Positions 1 through 8,673 of a stretch of DNA of 64,000 nucleotides are shown here, piece after piece (position 1 is the stretch's first letter; every line of letters starts with the position of its first letter). The notes under the pieces were generated by a model that saw only the letters and a program-made list of their open reading frames with translations, was not told the DNA's origin and did no database searches. Both the position numbers and the translations under genes were made by a program. Source of the DNA: Rivularia sp. PCC 7116. Its GTDB lineage: Bacteria > Cyanobacteriota > Cyanobacteriia > Cyanobacteriales > Nostocaceae. The stretch lies in contig NC_019678.1 of assembly GCF_000316665.1 (NCBI RefSeq), positions 2,604,001-2,668,000 on the forward strand, in the 5' to 3' direction.

Positions 1-120
1 ATTCGCTGCAATCCGGAGTAAGAGAGAGAGGGGAGAGGGGGAGAGGGGGGAGAAAATCTTAACTGCTAACTATTTTTCATCAACTAACAACTAACCACTA
101 ACTACTAACAACTAAATCTT
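1..120. repeat. Low-complexity and tandem-repeat leader
   Basis: A purine-only stretch of GA and G runs (about 20-55) is followed by a degenerate series of CTAAC/AACTA units up to the first gene. This is the short tandem repeat style seen between genes throughout the window and typical of filamentous cyanobacteria. No gene is visible here. Confidence 0.6.
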
Positions 121-125
121 AAAAA

Positions 126-401
126 ATGTCGGAAATATATCAAGTTATAGAACAAGCATTTAAAAGACCGATGGTTTCCTACAATCCATCAAGACAATCG
201 CTCAAAGCTTGGGTAATGTTTTGTTTGCGAGATAAAGGTTTTAAGGTGATATACGCACAAAATGCCGACTTTGCCATTGAAAGAAAAGGCGAAAAATCTT
301 ATTTCAAAGTATCCGAGACAGCCGAAAATCTAGATAAAGAGTTCAACTGGGTTGTCTGGGATAACAGCGCGGGAGCCGCTATCGTCATTCCTGCTGAGTG
401 A
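126..401 (+). CDS. Hypothetical protein, 91 aa
   Basis: A small soluble protein with no signal peptide or membrane segment and no family that I recognise. Its composition is protein-like, with conserved-looking aromatic residues (GFKVIYAQ, NWVVWDNSAGAAIVIP). It starts at ATG, six bases after a TAA-rich repeat leader, without a strong Shine-Dalgarno sequence. It stands alone, and the next gene begins 88 bp downstream in the same direction. No function can be inferred from sequence or context. Confidence 0.6.
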   Translation: MSEIYQVIEQAFKRPMVSYNPSRQSLKAWVMFCLRDKGFKVIYAQNADFAIERKGEKSYFKVSETAENLDKEFNWVVWDNSAGAAIVIPAE

Positions 402-488
402 GAATGATGGACAAAGAGAATTTTTACGTTTAACCTTTAACAACAGCTAATGCTTGTATAAAATTTTGCGAATTACTTAGAAAAATAG

Positions 489-1112
489 ATGCTAAGAACA
501 AGCCTTGATCAAAAATTACTAAGTGCAGTCGTTGCACTCTCTCTGATGGCAGCTTGTGCTGTGCAAAAGGGTAATTCTAAAACAATACCAAGTTCTGAAA
601 TGCCGGAAACTTCATTTAGTACTAGTCAAATAGGTGATACCACTGCAAAAACACTCAAAAGTATTGAAAGCGTTTATACCTCTTTAGAACTTAAAGACTG
701 CGAAGTCGTGGAAACCTATGAAGAAAGGGGCGGTCGTTTACTTCGCTGCAACGGCTATCAAGACATTTCTCTCTACGTCAAAGACCAAGGCGCTCGTTTC
801 GATGTAAATGCTGGCGTACCTAGCTCCAAGTGGACAACAAAGGGGCTTGCTTACAATTCAATCGGCAAGACTGTAGAATGGCGCATTCACGACGGCAAAC
901 CAGTGGCTATAATATTGCGGTATAACTTCATGACAGATGGTATGAACCCAACCGGGTGGTCGGATCTAGCTGTCACCTCAGTTGGTCGCAAAGGTTCACC
1001 AGGATGCTTGATTGAATGGGTAAAAGCTGATGCAAAACCCAGTCAAAATAAAGCCGCACGACAGATCGCAGATAGACAAGCGGAAAACTTTGATTGTGAT
1101 TCTGCTCAGTAG
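489..1112 (+). CDS. Putative lipoprotein, 207 aa, unknown function
   Basis: The N-terminus has a charged start, a hydrophobic stretch (LLSAVVALSLMAAC) and a lipobox-like MAAC, so I infer an exported lipoprotein with Cys23 as the lipidated residue. The mature part begins with a Ser/Thr-rich linker followed by a compact domain of about 140 residues containing several cysteines (KDCEVVETY, RLLRCNGY, GSPGCLIEW), which could form disulfides outside the cytoplasm. I do not recognise the family. It follows the 91-aa gene on the same strand. Confidence 0.6.
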   Translation: MLRTSLDQKLLSAVVALSLMAACAVQKGNSKTIPSSEMPETSFSTSQIGDTTAKTLKSIESVYTSLELKDCEVVETYEERGGRLLRCNGYQDISLYVKDQGARFDVNAGVPSSKWTTKGLAYNSIGKTVEWRIHDGKPVAIILRYNFMTDGMNPTGWSDLAVTSVGRKGSPGCLIEWVKADAKPSQNKAARQIADRQAENFDCDSAQ

Positions 1113-1202
1113 AATTACGAACAGGAGATGTTGAGAAACTCTAACATTACACTCAACATTTTCACTAACAAGCCAGATTTTTCCGGCTCAATTCCCAATT
1201 CC

Positions 1203-1949
1203 CTATTTCTCAAATATCATCAAATGTTGCTGCGGAAGTAATTCTTTAGTTTCTTTCCAAGTTAATCCTACAGCTTGCATTTCTTTTTTGACTTGCTTTT
1301 GAGTCATTTTATGCAAGCGTTTGATAGCAATAAAAGGATTTTCGCCGCGATATTCAACTAATACTGCTTGTCCACCTGGTTTGAGCGATTTTACAACCCC
1401 TTCCATAACTTCTTTAGGATACTCAAACTCGTGATAAGCATCCACCATTAATGCTAAATCAACGCTTTCTGCTGGTAAATTTGGATTTGTAGGGGTTGCT
1501 AAAACCGGCTCTACGTTATCAATTTTTGTTTCCTTTCTGAAAAAATCAATAATATCCAGCATTTCTGGTTGAATATCTACAGCAAACACCTTGCCATCCA
1601 ACACTTTAGGAGCAATGCGAAAACTCATATAGCCAGTACCAGCACCAATATCTGCGACAACATCGGTATCTTCGAGTTCAAGAGCGCTGACAATTTTACT
1701 GGGTTGTTCCTGGGATTCACGAGTAGGTCTTTCTAACCACATCGCACCTTTATGTCCCATTACTTGAGAAATTTCTCTACCCATATAAACTTTTCCAATA
1801 CCATCCGAACTAGCAATAGATTTCTGTTGGTAAACCTCAGTAGATGTGGCTGCAAATGCTGTATTGAAAGGATAAAATAGCAATCCTACTAACATTATAA
1901 AAATGATTCCAGCAGAACGTAAAAAATTTAATTGATGATTTATGTTCAT
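1203..1949 (-). CDS. Class I SAM-dependent methyltransferase with N-terminal signal/anchor
   Basis: A Rossmann-fold methyltransferase: motif I is ADIGAGTGYMSFRIAP, followed by an acidic motif II (VFAVDIQPEML) and a post-motif region LALMVDAYHEF. The N-terminus has a hydrophobic segment ending in NTAFAAT, which looks like a cleavable signal peptide or membrane anchor, so the enzyme is probably exported or membrane-attached; this is unusual for the fold but common for this cyanobacterial subgroup. I chose the ATG at 1949 because the longer frame begins at a TTG at 1988 inside repeat DNA. The methyl acceptor is unknown. Confidence 0.8.
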   Translation of the reverse strand: MNINHQLNFLRSAGIIFIMLVGLLFYPFNTAFAATSTEVYQQKSIASSDGIGKVYMGREISQVMGHKGAMWLERPTRESQEQPSKIVSALELEDTDVVADIGAGTGYMSFRIAPKVLDGKVFAVDIQPEMLDIIDFFRKETKIDNVEPVLATPTNPNLPAESVDLALMVDAYHEFEYPKEVMEGVVKSLKPGGQAVLVEYRGENPFIAIKRLHKMTQKQVKKEMQAVGLTWKETKELLPQQHLMIFEK

Positions 1950-1982
1950 TTTATTAAAAATGGGTATGTATAATAGGTTAAA

Positions 1983-2160
1983 AGTCAATGATTAGAGGTT
2001 AAAGGTGAAGAATTAATTCCTAACTCTTAATTTAAAATCTAAAATCTAAAATCTAAAATCTATTACACTCCTAACTCTTCATTCCTAACTTCTAACCTTT
2101 AACCTTTGACCTTTAACCTTTAACCTTTGACCTTTAACCTTTAACCTTTAACCTTCAACC
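1983..2160. repeat. Heptamer-type tandem repeats
   Basis: Two arrays lie side by side: a run of AAAATCT units near 2034-2060, then many CTTTAAC/CTTTGAC heptamers from about 2094 to 2160. The second array reaches the stop codon of the leftward phosphoesterase, whose TGA (2155-2157) lies within a repeat unit. Such short tandemly repeated sequences are known from heterocystous cyanobacteria. Confidence 0.8.
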
Positions 2161-3726
2161 TATCGTAAAAGGCTTGATTTCAGGATAATTCCATCGTTGC
2201 TCATAACGTTCGGCGACGAATGGTTTGACAACAAACTTAACAGGATTACCTGCTTTGACATCAATTCGTATTCCAGAGTAAGGAGAGCGTGCTAATGATT
2301 CGTAACCTTTACGACCGACAAAAAGCAAAGAATCCGCAACTTTACGGCTGGGTTTGTCAGGAATATAATCAAAAGTTTCCATTAATTCTGAGCCTGATTT
2401 CCTCTGGCGACGGGGATAATGACCGCTGCCTCCGCTGACAATACAGTTTAGATGCGAGTCTGCGTGTCCAGTGTCGGTTGTAACGAGATGTTCTAAACAG
2501 TGAGCATGTCCGTTTAAAATTAAGTCAACAATTGGACTTTTCTGATTCAAGTTCTCGATAGTTTGAGCAACTTCATCAAACACCCATCGCAGACGACGAC
2601 GCACGGCTAAAGTTTGCGCTTGATTCCACTTATTTGCCTCTGTAACGTAGGGTGGGTGATGAAAATAAACGATGCGAGCGCGAACTTCCGAATTATTCCA
2701 AGATTCAATTAACCTTTGCTTGAACCATTCAAGTTGTTCAAAATCAACTTGGGGATGATGGGATGCGAGTTGTTTTTCGATATCAACTTTGATTTCGTTA
2801 ATCTGGCTTAATCTGGCTTCGAGTGTATCGCTTTGTTCGGCATCTTTGGGATTATCGAGGTTTAGTTTTTCGTATTCTTCTAAAATCTGCTGTTCTTCTA
2901 TATCTATTTCATCGCGACGCTGAGTTAAAGCTTTTCGGCGAATATCTCCTTGCGGTGTTTCCGGTATGGGTGAAGGGTCGTTAATAGTATTTGAATCGAG
3001 AGCAAAAAAGTCAATACCGCCGTAACGAAACGTATAATAACGATTTGGTAAGCGGGTAAAATGTCCCGGCTCGTAACGCAAACAGCGCCCGTTGTCGGTT
3101 TTTGCGGTGTAATGTTCGTCTAAATGAAACTCTAAATTTTGCTTGCGGTTGAACCGTGCTAAATAATCTAAAAATGCTTTTGCATAAGCATCACCTTGTT
3201 CTGAGCCATGCCAACCAATTTCAAAATCTTTATAACGCAATAATCGACGCAATTTCAGCGTGGGGCCTGTAAGTACTCGATACATCAAAGGTACATCATA
3301 ATAATCGTGATTTCCCAAAGTTGTCAGAATCGGAGTATCAAACACCATATTGTCATAGGTGATGTTTTTAGGATTTTCACCACCTTTGATAAACTCGCGA
3401 TAGGGTTCTATAAAATTTGATGGGTAATATTCGCGAGAACCAACAGTATAAATCACGTCGCCGGTATGCAAAACAAAACGGCATTCATGACGATGCTGAA
3501 GCATTAATTTAGCAATTTCTCGCTGGGGATGATATCCATATTGGCAAGTAGTACCAGTATCACCAATAACCATAAAAGAGAATTCTTCACTATCCTCCTT
3601 ACCGTCATCGAGAACCATACTAGTTTGGTCAATTCCCCTTTGCACAATACTTTTATGCTGCCATCGTACCCGTTGCTTCATTTTCTCGATTTTTACGGGA
3701 ATTGCCGGTTCCATTATCAAATCCAT
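2155..3726 (-). CDS. Calcineurin-like metallophosphoesterase, 523 aa
   Basis: All dinuclear-metal motifs of the metallophosphoesterase fold are present: VIGDTG near residue 54, HTGDVIY near 90, LGNHDYYD near 137, YFHHPPY near 350 and LNGHAHCLEH near 405. The closest analogy is purple acid phosphatase-type enzymes, but there is no signal peptide, so it is probably cytoplasmic. A charged insert of about 60 residues (REALTQRRDEID-like, rich in Glu and Lys) is predicted to be helical. It starts at ATG 3726 with GGAG upstream. The substrate is unknown. Confidence 0.85.
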   Translation of the reverse strand: MDLIMEPAIPVKIEKMKQRVRWQHKSIVQRGIDQTSMVLDDGKEDSEEFSFMVIGDTGTTCQYGYHPQREIAKLMLQHRHECRFVLHTGDVIYTVGSREYYPSNFIEPYREFIKGGENPKNITYDNMVFDTPILTTLGNHDYYDVPLMYRVLTGPTLKLRRLLRYKDFEIGWHGSEQGDAYAKAFLDYLARFNRKQNLEFHLDEHYTAKTDNGRCLRYEPGHFTRLPNRYYTFRYGGIDFFALDSNTINDPSPIPETPQGDIRRKALTQRRDEIDIEEQQILEEYEKLNLDNPKDAEQSDTLEARLSQINEIKVDIEKQLASHHPQVDFEQLEWFKQRLIESWNNSEVRARIVYFHHPPYVTEANKWNQAQTLAVRRRLRWVFDEVAQTIENLNQKSPIVDLILNGHAHCLEHLVTTDTGHADSHLNCIVSGGSGHYPRRQRKSGSELMETFDYIPDKPSRKVADSLLFVGRKGYESLARSPYSGIRIDVKAGNPVKFVVKPFVAERYEQRWNYPEIKPFTIG

Positions 3727-3834
3727 CGCTGATTACTCCGGGTAACGCACGCATCAGTATTGTAACTAATTGTTACGCTCTGGGGAAGTTTGAGTATGAT
3801 TTATTTTTTGTAGTGCGAGTGCTAGCTTCCAATT

Positions 3835-4047
3835 CATATCTTCATCTTTTTACTGAAAAGCCACTACAATAACCTGAAAAACTTTAACCAAAATCAAGCA
3901 GATATTGTAAATTCAGTCATACATCATCTAGACGGGTGGAAATGGTTTTTTGCTGCTCGAAACAACATTGCTTATATCACCATTATCCCAACAATCATAT
4001 TGGCTTATTTTGCAAGAAGAATTTGGATAACAAGAAAGTTAAGCTAG
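3835..4047 (+). pseudogene. Remnant of a membrane protein C-terminus
   Basis: Between the phosphoesterase and the ABC exporter, one frame stays open without a start codon and ends at TAG 4045-4047. It would encode a hydrophobic, basic-tailed segment (IAYITIIPTIILAYFARR, then IWITRKLS). The pattern of a helix plus a positive tail looks like real protein, so I read it as the decayed 3' end of a lost membrane protein gene. No family is recognisable. The rest of the 400-bp gap is AT-rich, with AGGAGTTAGGAG-like repeats before 4125. Confidence 0.3.
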
Positions 4048-4126
4048 AGAGTGAGGAGTTAGGAGCAAGGAGTTAGGAGTTAATAATTATCCTAATGCCC
4101 AATGCCCCATGCCCCATACCTAATCT

Positions 4127-5953
4127 TTACCGATACCCCTGCGCTTGCAAGGAAAACAGCGTCGCATACCTTCCATTCGCTTTTAATAACTCTTCATGGG
4201 TTCCCGTCTCCAAGACTTCACCCTGCTCTATAACCACAATTTTGTCAGCCATTCGCACTGTAGAAAAACGGTGGGATATCAAAAACACCATTTTATCTTG
4301 AGTCAAATTACGAAAACGGTCAAAAATTTCGTATTCTGCTTGGGAGTCTATTGCTGATGTTGGCTCATCTAATACGAGAATATCGGCGTTTTTTCGCATA
4401 AAAGCCCGAGAAAGGGCAATTTTCTGCCATTGTCCGCCGGAAAGCTCTTGCCCTGACTTAAACCAACGTCCTAATTGAGTTGTGAAACCATCAGGCAATC
4501 TTTCGATAAAAGGTTGAGCCATTCCTTTTTCGGCAGCGATTTCCCATGCTGTTTCATCTTCCAATTTTTCCACATCACCAACACCAATATTTTCACCGAC
4601 GGTAAATTGGTAGCGAACGAAATTCTGAAAAATTACTCCAATTCTTCGTCGCAATTCATCTAAATCCCACTCTTCTAAATTCAAGCCATCTAATAAAATT
4701 CTTCCCGATTCTGGAGTATAAAGTCGGGTGAGCAATTTAATTAAAGTCGTCTTTCCCGAACCATTCTCACCAACAATTGCTAGTTTTTCACCCGGTTTCA
4801 AATGCAGCGAAATATTTTTCAAAGCTGGTTTTGTACTTCCGGGATAAGTAAAAGAAACGTTTTCAAACCGAATTCCATCTTCTGGATTTGTACCTTTGGT
4901 TGCTCTACCGTATCTTTTCGGTACTTCTTCTTCTAAGAATTCGTAAAGGTTGGAAAGATATAGGTTATCTTCGTACATTCCCCCAATAGAAGTCAAAGCA
5001 CTTGCAAAAGTAGTTTGTCCCTGACGGAATACGGTAAGATACATCGTCATATCTCCCAGAGAAATCCTACCGGCAACGGTTTCTAATACAATCCACGCAT
5101 AAGCAACGTAGAAAGTTGCAGTACTCAACAAACCTAATAAATAACTCCAAAAACCCCGCTTGATTGTCAAATCCCTATCTTCACCGTAAAGTTGATGAAA
5201 TAGGTTGCGATATCTTCCCAACAACATGTCACCAAGCTGATAGAGTTTTACTTCCTTGGCAAAATCTTCGCGAGCTACCAACGTCTCTAAATATCGCTGC
5301 TGTCGGGTTTCCGGGGCACGCCAGCGAAATAAACGAAAAGCTTGTCCCGCAAACCGAGTTTCGGCAACAAATGCAGGTATGGCGGCTAAAATCAGTATGG
5401 CTACAGCCCATGCAGAAAAGCTTATCAGCAAAGCGCCGTAGGTAAGCAGCGATAAACCACTTTGCACCAAACCAAAAGTACGATTAACTAAAGAAAGCGG
5501 ACGACTAGAAGCTTCCCGTCGCGCATTTGTCATTTTGTCGTAAAATTCGGAATCTTCAAATTGACGCAATTCCAACGTCAGCGCTTTCTCGATAATCAGT
5601 ACATTTACTCTTTGACCTAGTAATACTCTTAACAGCGACTGAGCAACGCTAAGTCCGCGCTGACTACCTGCAAGTAAAGCCACAGCAACAGCTTCTAATC
5701 CTACATACATCAAAGGAAAAGAAGTATTGAGATTATCTTGTAAAGATAAATTTCGGGTTTCAACAACAGCATCAACAATCAATTTACCGATGTAGGCAAC
5801 AGCAGCCGGTAAAAGCCCCGCCACTAAAGTTAAAACTGCCAGAATAATCGTGAGAGTGCGATTAGTAGTCCAAACTAAATTTACAGCTCGTCCGCTGTAG
5901 CGAAATACAGCGAAAGATTGGCGTAAGTTGTTACGTAATTTGCTTATCCTCAT
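4127..5953 (-). CDS. ABC exporter half-transporter (fused permease and ATPase), 608 aa
   Basis: The N-terminal ~340 residues hold about six membrane helices of an ABC type-1 exporter domain. The C-terminal ATPase has Walker A GENGSGKTT (395-403), signature LSGGQ (504-508), Walker B ILVLDEPTS (about 525-533) and the switch histidine in ISHRFST. The standard length fits a homodimeric exporter of lipid, drug or peptide type; the substrate cannot be told. It starts at ATG 5953. The gene stands alone, with the accessory island beginning about 80 bp upstream. Confidence 0.88.
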   Translation of the reverse strand: MRISKLRNNLRQSFAVFRYSGRAVNLVWTTNRTLTIILAVLTLVAGLLPAAVAYIGKLIVDAVVETRNLSLQDNLNTSFPLMYVGLEAVAVALLAGSQRGLSVAQSLLRVLLGQRVNVLIIEKALTLELRQFEDSEFYDKMTNARREASSRPLSLVNRTFGLVQSGLSLLTYGALLISFSAWAVAILILAAIPAFVAETRFAGQAFRLFRWRAPETRQQRYLETLVAREDFAKEVKLYQLGDMLLGRYRNLFHQLYGEDRDLTIKRGFWSYLLGLLSTATFYVAYAWIVLETVAGRISLGDMTMYLTVFRQGQTTFASALTSIGGMYEDNLYLSNLYEFLEEEVPKRYGRATKGTNPEDGIRFENVSFTYPGSTKPALKNISLHLKPGEKLAIVGENGSGKTTLIKLLTRLYTPESGRILLDGLNLEEWDLDELRRRIGVIFQNFVRYQFTVGENIGVGDVEKLEDETAWEIAAEKGMAQPFIERLPDGFTTQLGRWFKSGQELSGGQWQKIALSRAFMRKNADILVLDEPTSAIDSQAEYEIFDRFRNLTQDKMVFLISHRFSTVRMADKIVVIEQGEVLETGTHEELLKANGRYATLFSLQAQGYR

Positions 5954-6032
5954 TTTTCACTCTAACAATTAACATAACTCGCTAGCTATATAGTTAAGCC
6001 CGCTAGACTAACATATACCTAGCGAGTAACAA

Positions 6033-6395
6033 TTAAAATGGGATGTAATTTAGATCCACTATATTTTTCAACTGATACCAATATTTCAATTTCATTCGAT
6101 ATGTGACTTTCCCGCGTATATCCCTTTCTGAATTTGCGGTGAAAAAATTAGCAATTATCGGGTCATCCCACCTACCATAACTACTAGATAAACTCTTATC
6201 AATTTCCTCGTAAAAGCTAAGAAACTGATATAGTTTACGGTAATGCTTTTGTGGTAGATTGCTTGCGGAGAATTTTTTCCTGTAATTAACGCTTAACTCA
6301 TTGATATAAGAGGTTATGCGCGGGTTGTTCCAGTCCCAACCTAAGCTTTCTAGCTTGGAATCTACGGTATTAAAATCTATTGATGTTGGTTGCAT
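6033..6395 (-). CDS. Hypothetical protein, 120 aa
   Basis: A small, basic, aromatic-rich soluble protein (LGWDWNNPRITSYI near the N-terminus, Tyr/Trp-rich C-terminus) of no family that I know. It is read leftward just after the IS110-type recombinase, with 57 bp between them that contain a palindromic terminator, so it may be transcribed separately. It belongs to the accessory island. It begins at ATG 6395; upstream is an A-rich stretch without a clear ribosome site. Confidence 0.5.
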   Translation of the reverse strand: MQPTSIDFNTVDSKLESLGWDWNNPRITSYINELSVNYRKKFSASNLPQKHYRKLYQFLSFYEEIDKSLSSSYGRWDDPIIANFFTANSERDIRGKVTYRMKLKYWYQLKNIVDLNYIPF

Positions 6396-6426
6396 TTTTT
6401 AATTTTCACCTAAAAAAAAACTACAA

Positions 6427-6448
6427 AAAAATGGCGATCGCCATTTTT
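6427..6448 (-). terminator. Perfect 22-bp palindrome with HIP1 core
   Basis: AAAAATGGCGATCGCCATTTTT is a perfect palindrome four bases beyond the stop of the recombinase gene. The GC-rich core with an A/T-rich flank would act as a rho-independent terminator in either direction, and its centre is the cyanobacterial HIP1 site. Confidence 0.6.
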
Positions 6449-6452
6449 ACCG

Positions 6453-7637
6453 TTAACTATCACAAAGTGCTTTGACTAACTCCCGAAACAGCAATTTACC
6501 TGCTAGCGCAGCAGTTTTAGAACGTGCTAGCTGCACGGGTTTACCGCCTATTTTCATTTCATCTAAGTATTTACCGAGCTTTTGAGTAATTGTGTTTGTC
6601 CGGCGATGTCTTGGCTCAACCGCTGAAAATACCCACAGCCACCACATTTTTCTTGATAAAGAGCTTCCGGATTTAACTTTATCTTTCTTGCTATCCCCCG
6701 AATACTCTTGAGTAGGTGCTAGTCCAAGACTTTTTAAAAACCGGCGTTCGGAAAGATGTCTAGCTGTTGGCTTACCCGAAATTCTTCCTTTACGGATTTT
6801 GATAATCGGCTTATTATCTTCTAAATAACGGGTGAACGGATATATTTGAGTAATTATTAAGGCTTCTGTGCGATACCCAAAATTAAATAATTTAAAAGTT
6901 TTTCGGTATCGCACAAAGTCTTGATGAGCAATAATTTGTTTTAGTTGTTGCTCGAGGGAATATTCTTCTTTGTGAAATTCACATATCCGATGACTGTGGA
7001 GTTCTACGCTCTCTGTAATTCCAAGTCCTATTGAATCTTTATACAAGCGTTTGTATTTCGGACTTCTCCTTTCCCCGCACAACCATCCCCAAAGCAGGGG
7101 AGACAAAATAGTTTTTGATTCCGAACGAACGAATGCTACTTCTGGGAATTGCCAAGCTAAATCTTGACGGACGCGATTAATAATTGCAGTGCGGATGCGG
7201 TTTATGTGCTGTAACCTCAAAACAATTTGACGTAATTTAAAAGTTTTTGGGGAACGAATATTTATAAACTTAGTAGACTTGTCTAAATACTCAACTCCAT
7301 AAGCAGCAAGCGCGAGAGCATCAGCATCATCATCTTTGTTTGGCAATTCTAAGTGCCTTTCCCGGTAATATCGCAATTTGGCGTGATCTACTAGTCTTGT
7401 CTCAACACCTGCATTCATTAAATGGTGAATCCAAATTAAAGAGTAATTAATCCCGGTTGGCTCAAGAACCGCAATGTCAGGTTTAAATGCCAGTAAAGCT
7501 GACAAACCTTTTTTATCAGCATTTAATTTTGCAAACGGGTATTCGTAGTAAAATTCATGGATGTCATTGGGTAAACCGTGCAGCAGACAGCATGAAACTG
7601 AGGACTTGCTTACATCAAGTCCCAAAATTCTTTTCAT
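6453..7637 (-). CDS. IS110-family transposase (DEDD recombinase), 394 aa
   Basis: The N-terminal RuvC-like half carries the expected acidic residues: D8 (LGLDVSK), E59 (VLEPTG) and D103/D106 (NKDDDADALALAAYG). The C-terminal half has the Transposase_20-like stretch FLKSLGLAPTQEYSGDSKKD; the conserved serine in YSG is a candidate for the nucleophile of the family. The length is normal and the frame intact, so it may be active. IS110 elements lack inverted ends and use a structured RNA from their non-coding end for target choice. The 200-bp leader upstream of this gene is structured, while the ends of the element cannot be placed from one copy. Confidence 0.85.
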   Translation of the reverse strand: MKRILGLDVSKSSVSCCLLHGLPNDIHEFYYEYPFAKLNADKKGLSALLAFKPDIAVLEPTGINYSLIWIHHLMNAGVETRLVDHAKLRYYRERHLELPNKDDDADALALAAYGVEYLDKSTKFINIRSPKTFKLRQIVLRLQHINRIRTAIINRVRQDLAWQFPEVAFVRSESKTILSPLLWGWLCGERRSPKYKRLYKDSIGLGITESVELHSHRICEFHKEEYSLEQQLKQIIAHQDFVRYRKTFKLFNFGYRTEALIITQIYPFTRYLEDNKPIIKIRKGRISGKPTARHLSERRFLKSLGLAPTQEYSGDSKKDKVKSGSSLSRKMWWLWVFSAVEPRHRRTNTITQKLGKYLDEMKIGGKPVQLARSKTAALAGKLLFRELVKALCDS

Positions 7638-7840
7638 AGGTTGTAATCTTACGAACTAATGAAGGCCGCAGCCTAATGTACTCTCAAAGTAGAAGCTCAT
7701 GAAAAATGTAAGGCAATAAGCCTATCTGAATATCTGAGCTTTGGTGCTAGAACGGTGAAACCATCCCGCGACTGTGGGATTTACCCACAGTTTCGGTTAG
7801 TGGTTAGCTAACCTCGTCAGGCGAGTTAAATACATTAAAT
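7638..7840 (-). ncRNA. Structured leader of the IS110 recombinase, candidate bridge RNA
   Basis: This non-coding stretch lies directly upstream of the recombinase. It holds a perfect 8-bp hairpin (ACTGTGGG at 7771-7778 with CCCACAGT at 7784-7791) framed by AACC/GGTT, a 12-bp perfect palindrome GGTTAGCTAACC (7802-7813) and a small CTCG/CGAG hairpin just beyond. The position matches where IS110-group elements encode their bridge RNA. The structure is seen; the RNA function is inferred, and transcription is not shown. Confidence 0.35.
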
Positions 7841-8050
7841 TCAATCAAGAAAGTTACTGAATGTGCTTTTGTCAAAACGTAAACTACTCGTTCTTATCAC
7901 CCAACTTCTTTTTTTTTGTGCCCTACAAGGGTGAATAGTAGAAGAAGTCAGCACCTGTAAATTTTCAAGTCTTAATGACAAGTATTCTAAAAATTCAACG
8001 AATTTTTTAGCGTCGTTTGCGGTTCCTGTTATGTTTAATTTAACTTCCAC
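7841..8050 (-). CDS. Small hypothetical protein, 69 aa
   Basis: The frame begins at GTG 8050 with AAAAAAGGAC a few bases upstream, a plausible ribosome site. The first half (VKLNITGTANDAKKFVEFLEYL) looks like a folded alpha/beta segment; the second half is rich in Ser, Arg and Thr and looks less protein-like, so the 3' part may be frame-shifted or degenerate. It is the last small gene before the recombinase leader. The function is unknown. Confidence 0.4.
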   Translation of the reverse strand: MEVKLNITGTANDAKKFVEFLEYLSLRLENLQVLTSSTIHPCRAQKKRSWVIRTSSLRFDKSTFSNFLD

Positions 8051-8128
8051 GATTGTCCTTTTTTATAATCGGTAAATTTTGCCAAGCCTAGTTTTCTTCC
8101 CTTTGCTATTCTTTTTAAATCATCGCTT

Positions 8129-8392
8129 CTAATACTCAACATCTGTTAATTTCATCAATCCATCGCAGTATTCTTCAAGAGAGTCATCACTACATTTATC
8201 GAGTTCATATTGTGCCTGCTGGAAAACATTCTTTCTATAAGCATCTTTTGACATGTTTGAATTCATTAAAACATGTGCATTACCTAAAGCCATAGTGAAT
8301 GCTTTTTCTATCAAACCTAAATGCCTTTTATGAATCAAAATATAATCGCTATCGTCAGCTTTTTTGAATGCAGGCTTAGTTTTTTGATTCAT
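8129..8392 (-). CDS. Small island protein, 87 aa, paralogue of its neighbour
   Basis: Residues 13-45 (DSDYILIHKRHLGLIEKAF..ALGNAHVLM) match residues 11-43 of the upstream neighbour (DPNYVLVHKRALVAMSHCV..AIQSFAVC): the spacing is the same and YxLxHKR is shared. Its start codon (ATG 8392, with AAAGGAT upstream) lies inside the end of that gene, a 17-bp overlap that suggests translational coupling. It appears alpha-helical and soluble. I know no family or function; an origin by tandem duplication is the simplest reading. Confidence 0.6.
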   Translation of the reverse strand: MNQKTKPAFKKADDSDYILIHKRHLGLIEKAFTMALGNAHVLMNSNMSKDAYRKNVFQQAQYELDKCSDDSLEEYCDGLMKLTDVEY

Positions 8393-8669
8393 TATCGAAC
8401 ATATCCTTTAAATCCAAAATTCCTGATTTACCTTGATTTTTTATCAACTGTTCAATAACAAAATCTAATTGCTGTTGTGACAATTCATGGACATGAGAAT
8501 TAGCATAATGACTAAATTGCAGAGTAGTTTCTTGCATCTCGCTACCGCTACAAACAGCAAAGCTTTGAATAGCTAATCCCACGCAGTGAGACATTGCAAC
8601 CAATGCTCTCTTATGAACCAATACATAATTCGGGTCATTGTCTGGGATTTTGTAGGATTCTTCTTTCAT
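8376..8669 (-). CDS. Small island protein, 97 aa, paralogue of its neighbour
   Basis: This is the upstream member of the overlapping pair described for 8129-8392. It shares the YxLxHKR motif near residues 14-21, followed by a hydrophobic helix (MSHCVGLAIQSFAVC) and a C-terminal helical region (LSQQQLDFVIEQLIKNQ). It starts at ATG 8669, 4 bp after the stop of the 120-aa gene, so these genes very probably form one leftward operon. The function is unknown. Confidence 0.6.
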   Translation of the reverse strand: MKEESYKIPDNDPNYVLVHKRALVAMSHCVGLAIQSFAVCSGSEMQETTLQFSHYANSHVHELSQQQLDFVIEQLIKNQGKSGILDLKDMFDNESKN

Positions 8670-8673
8670 CTCT

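Noticed and set aside
5164-5445. Rightward frames inside the ABC exporter
   Set aside because: Antisense shadows of the exporter gene with unlikely composition; similar antisense frames inside murJ, the SelO gene, manC and the G8 gene were rejected for the same reason.
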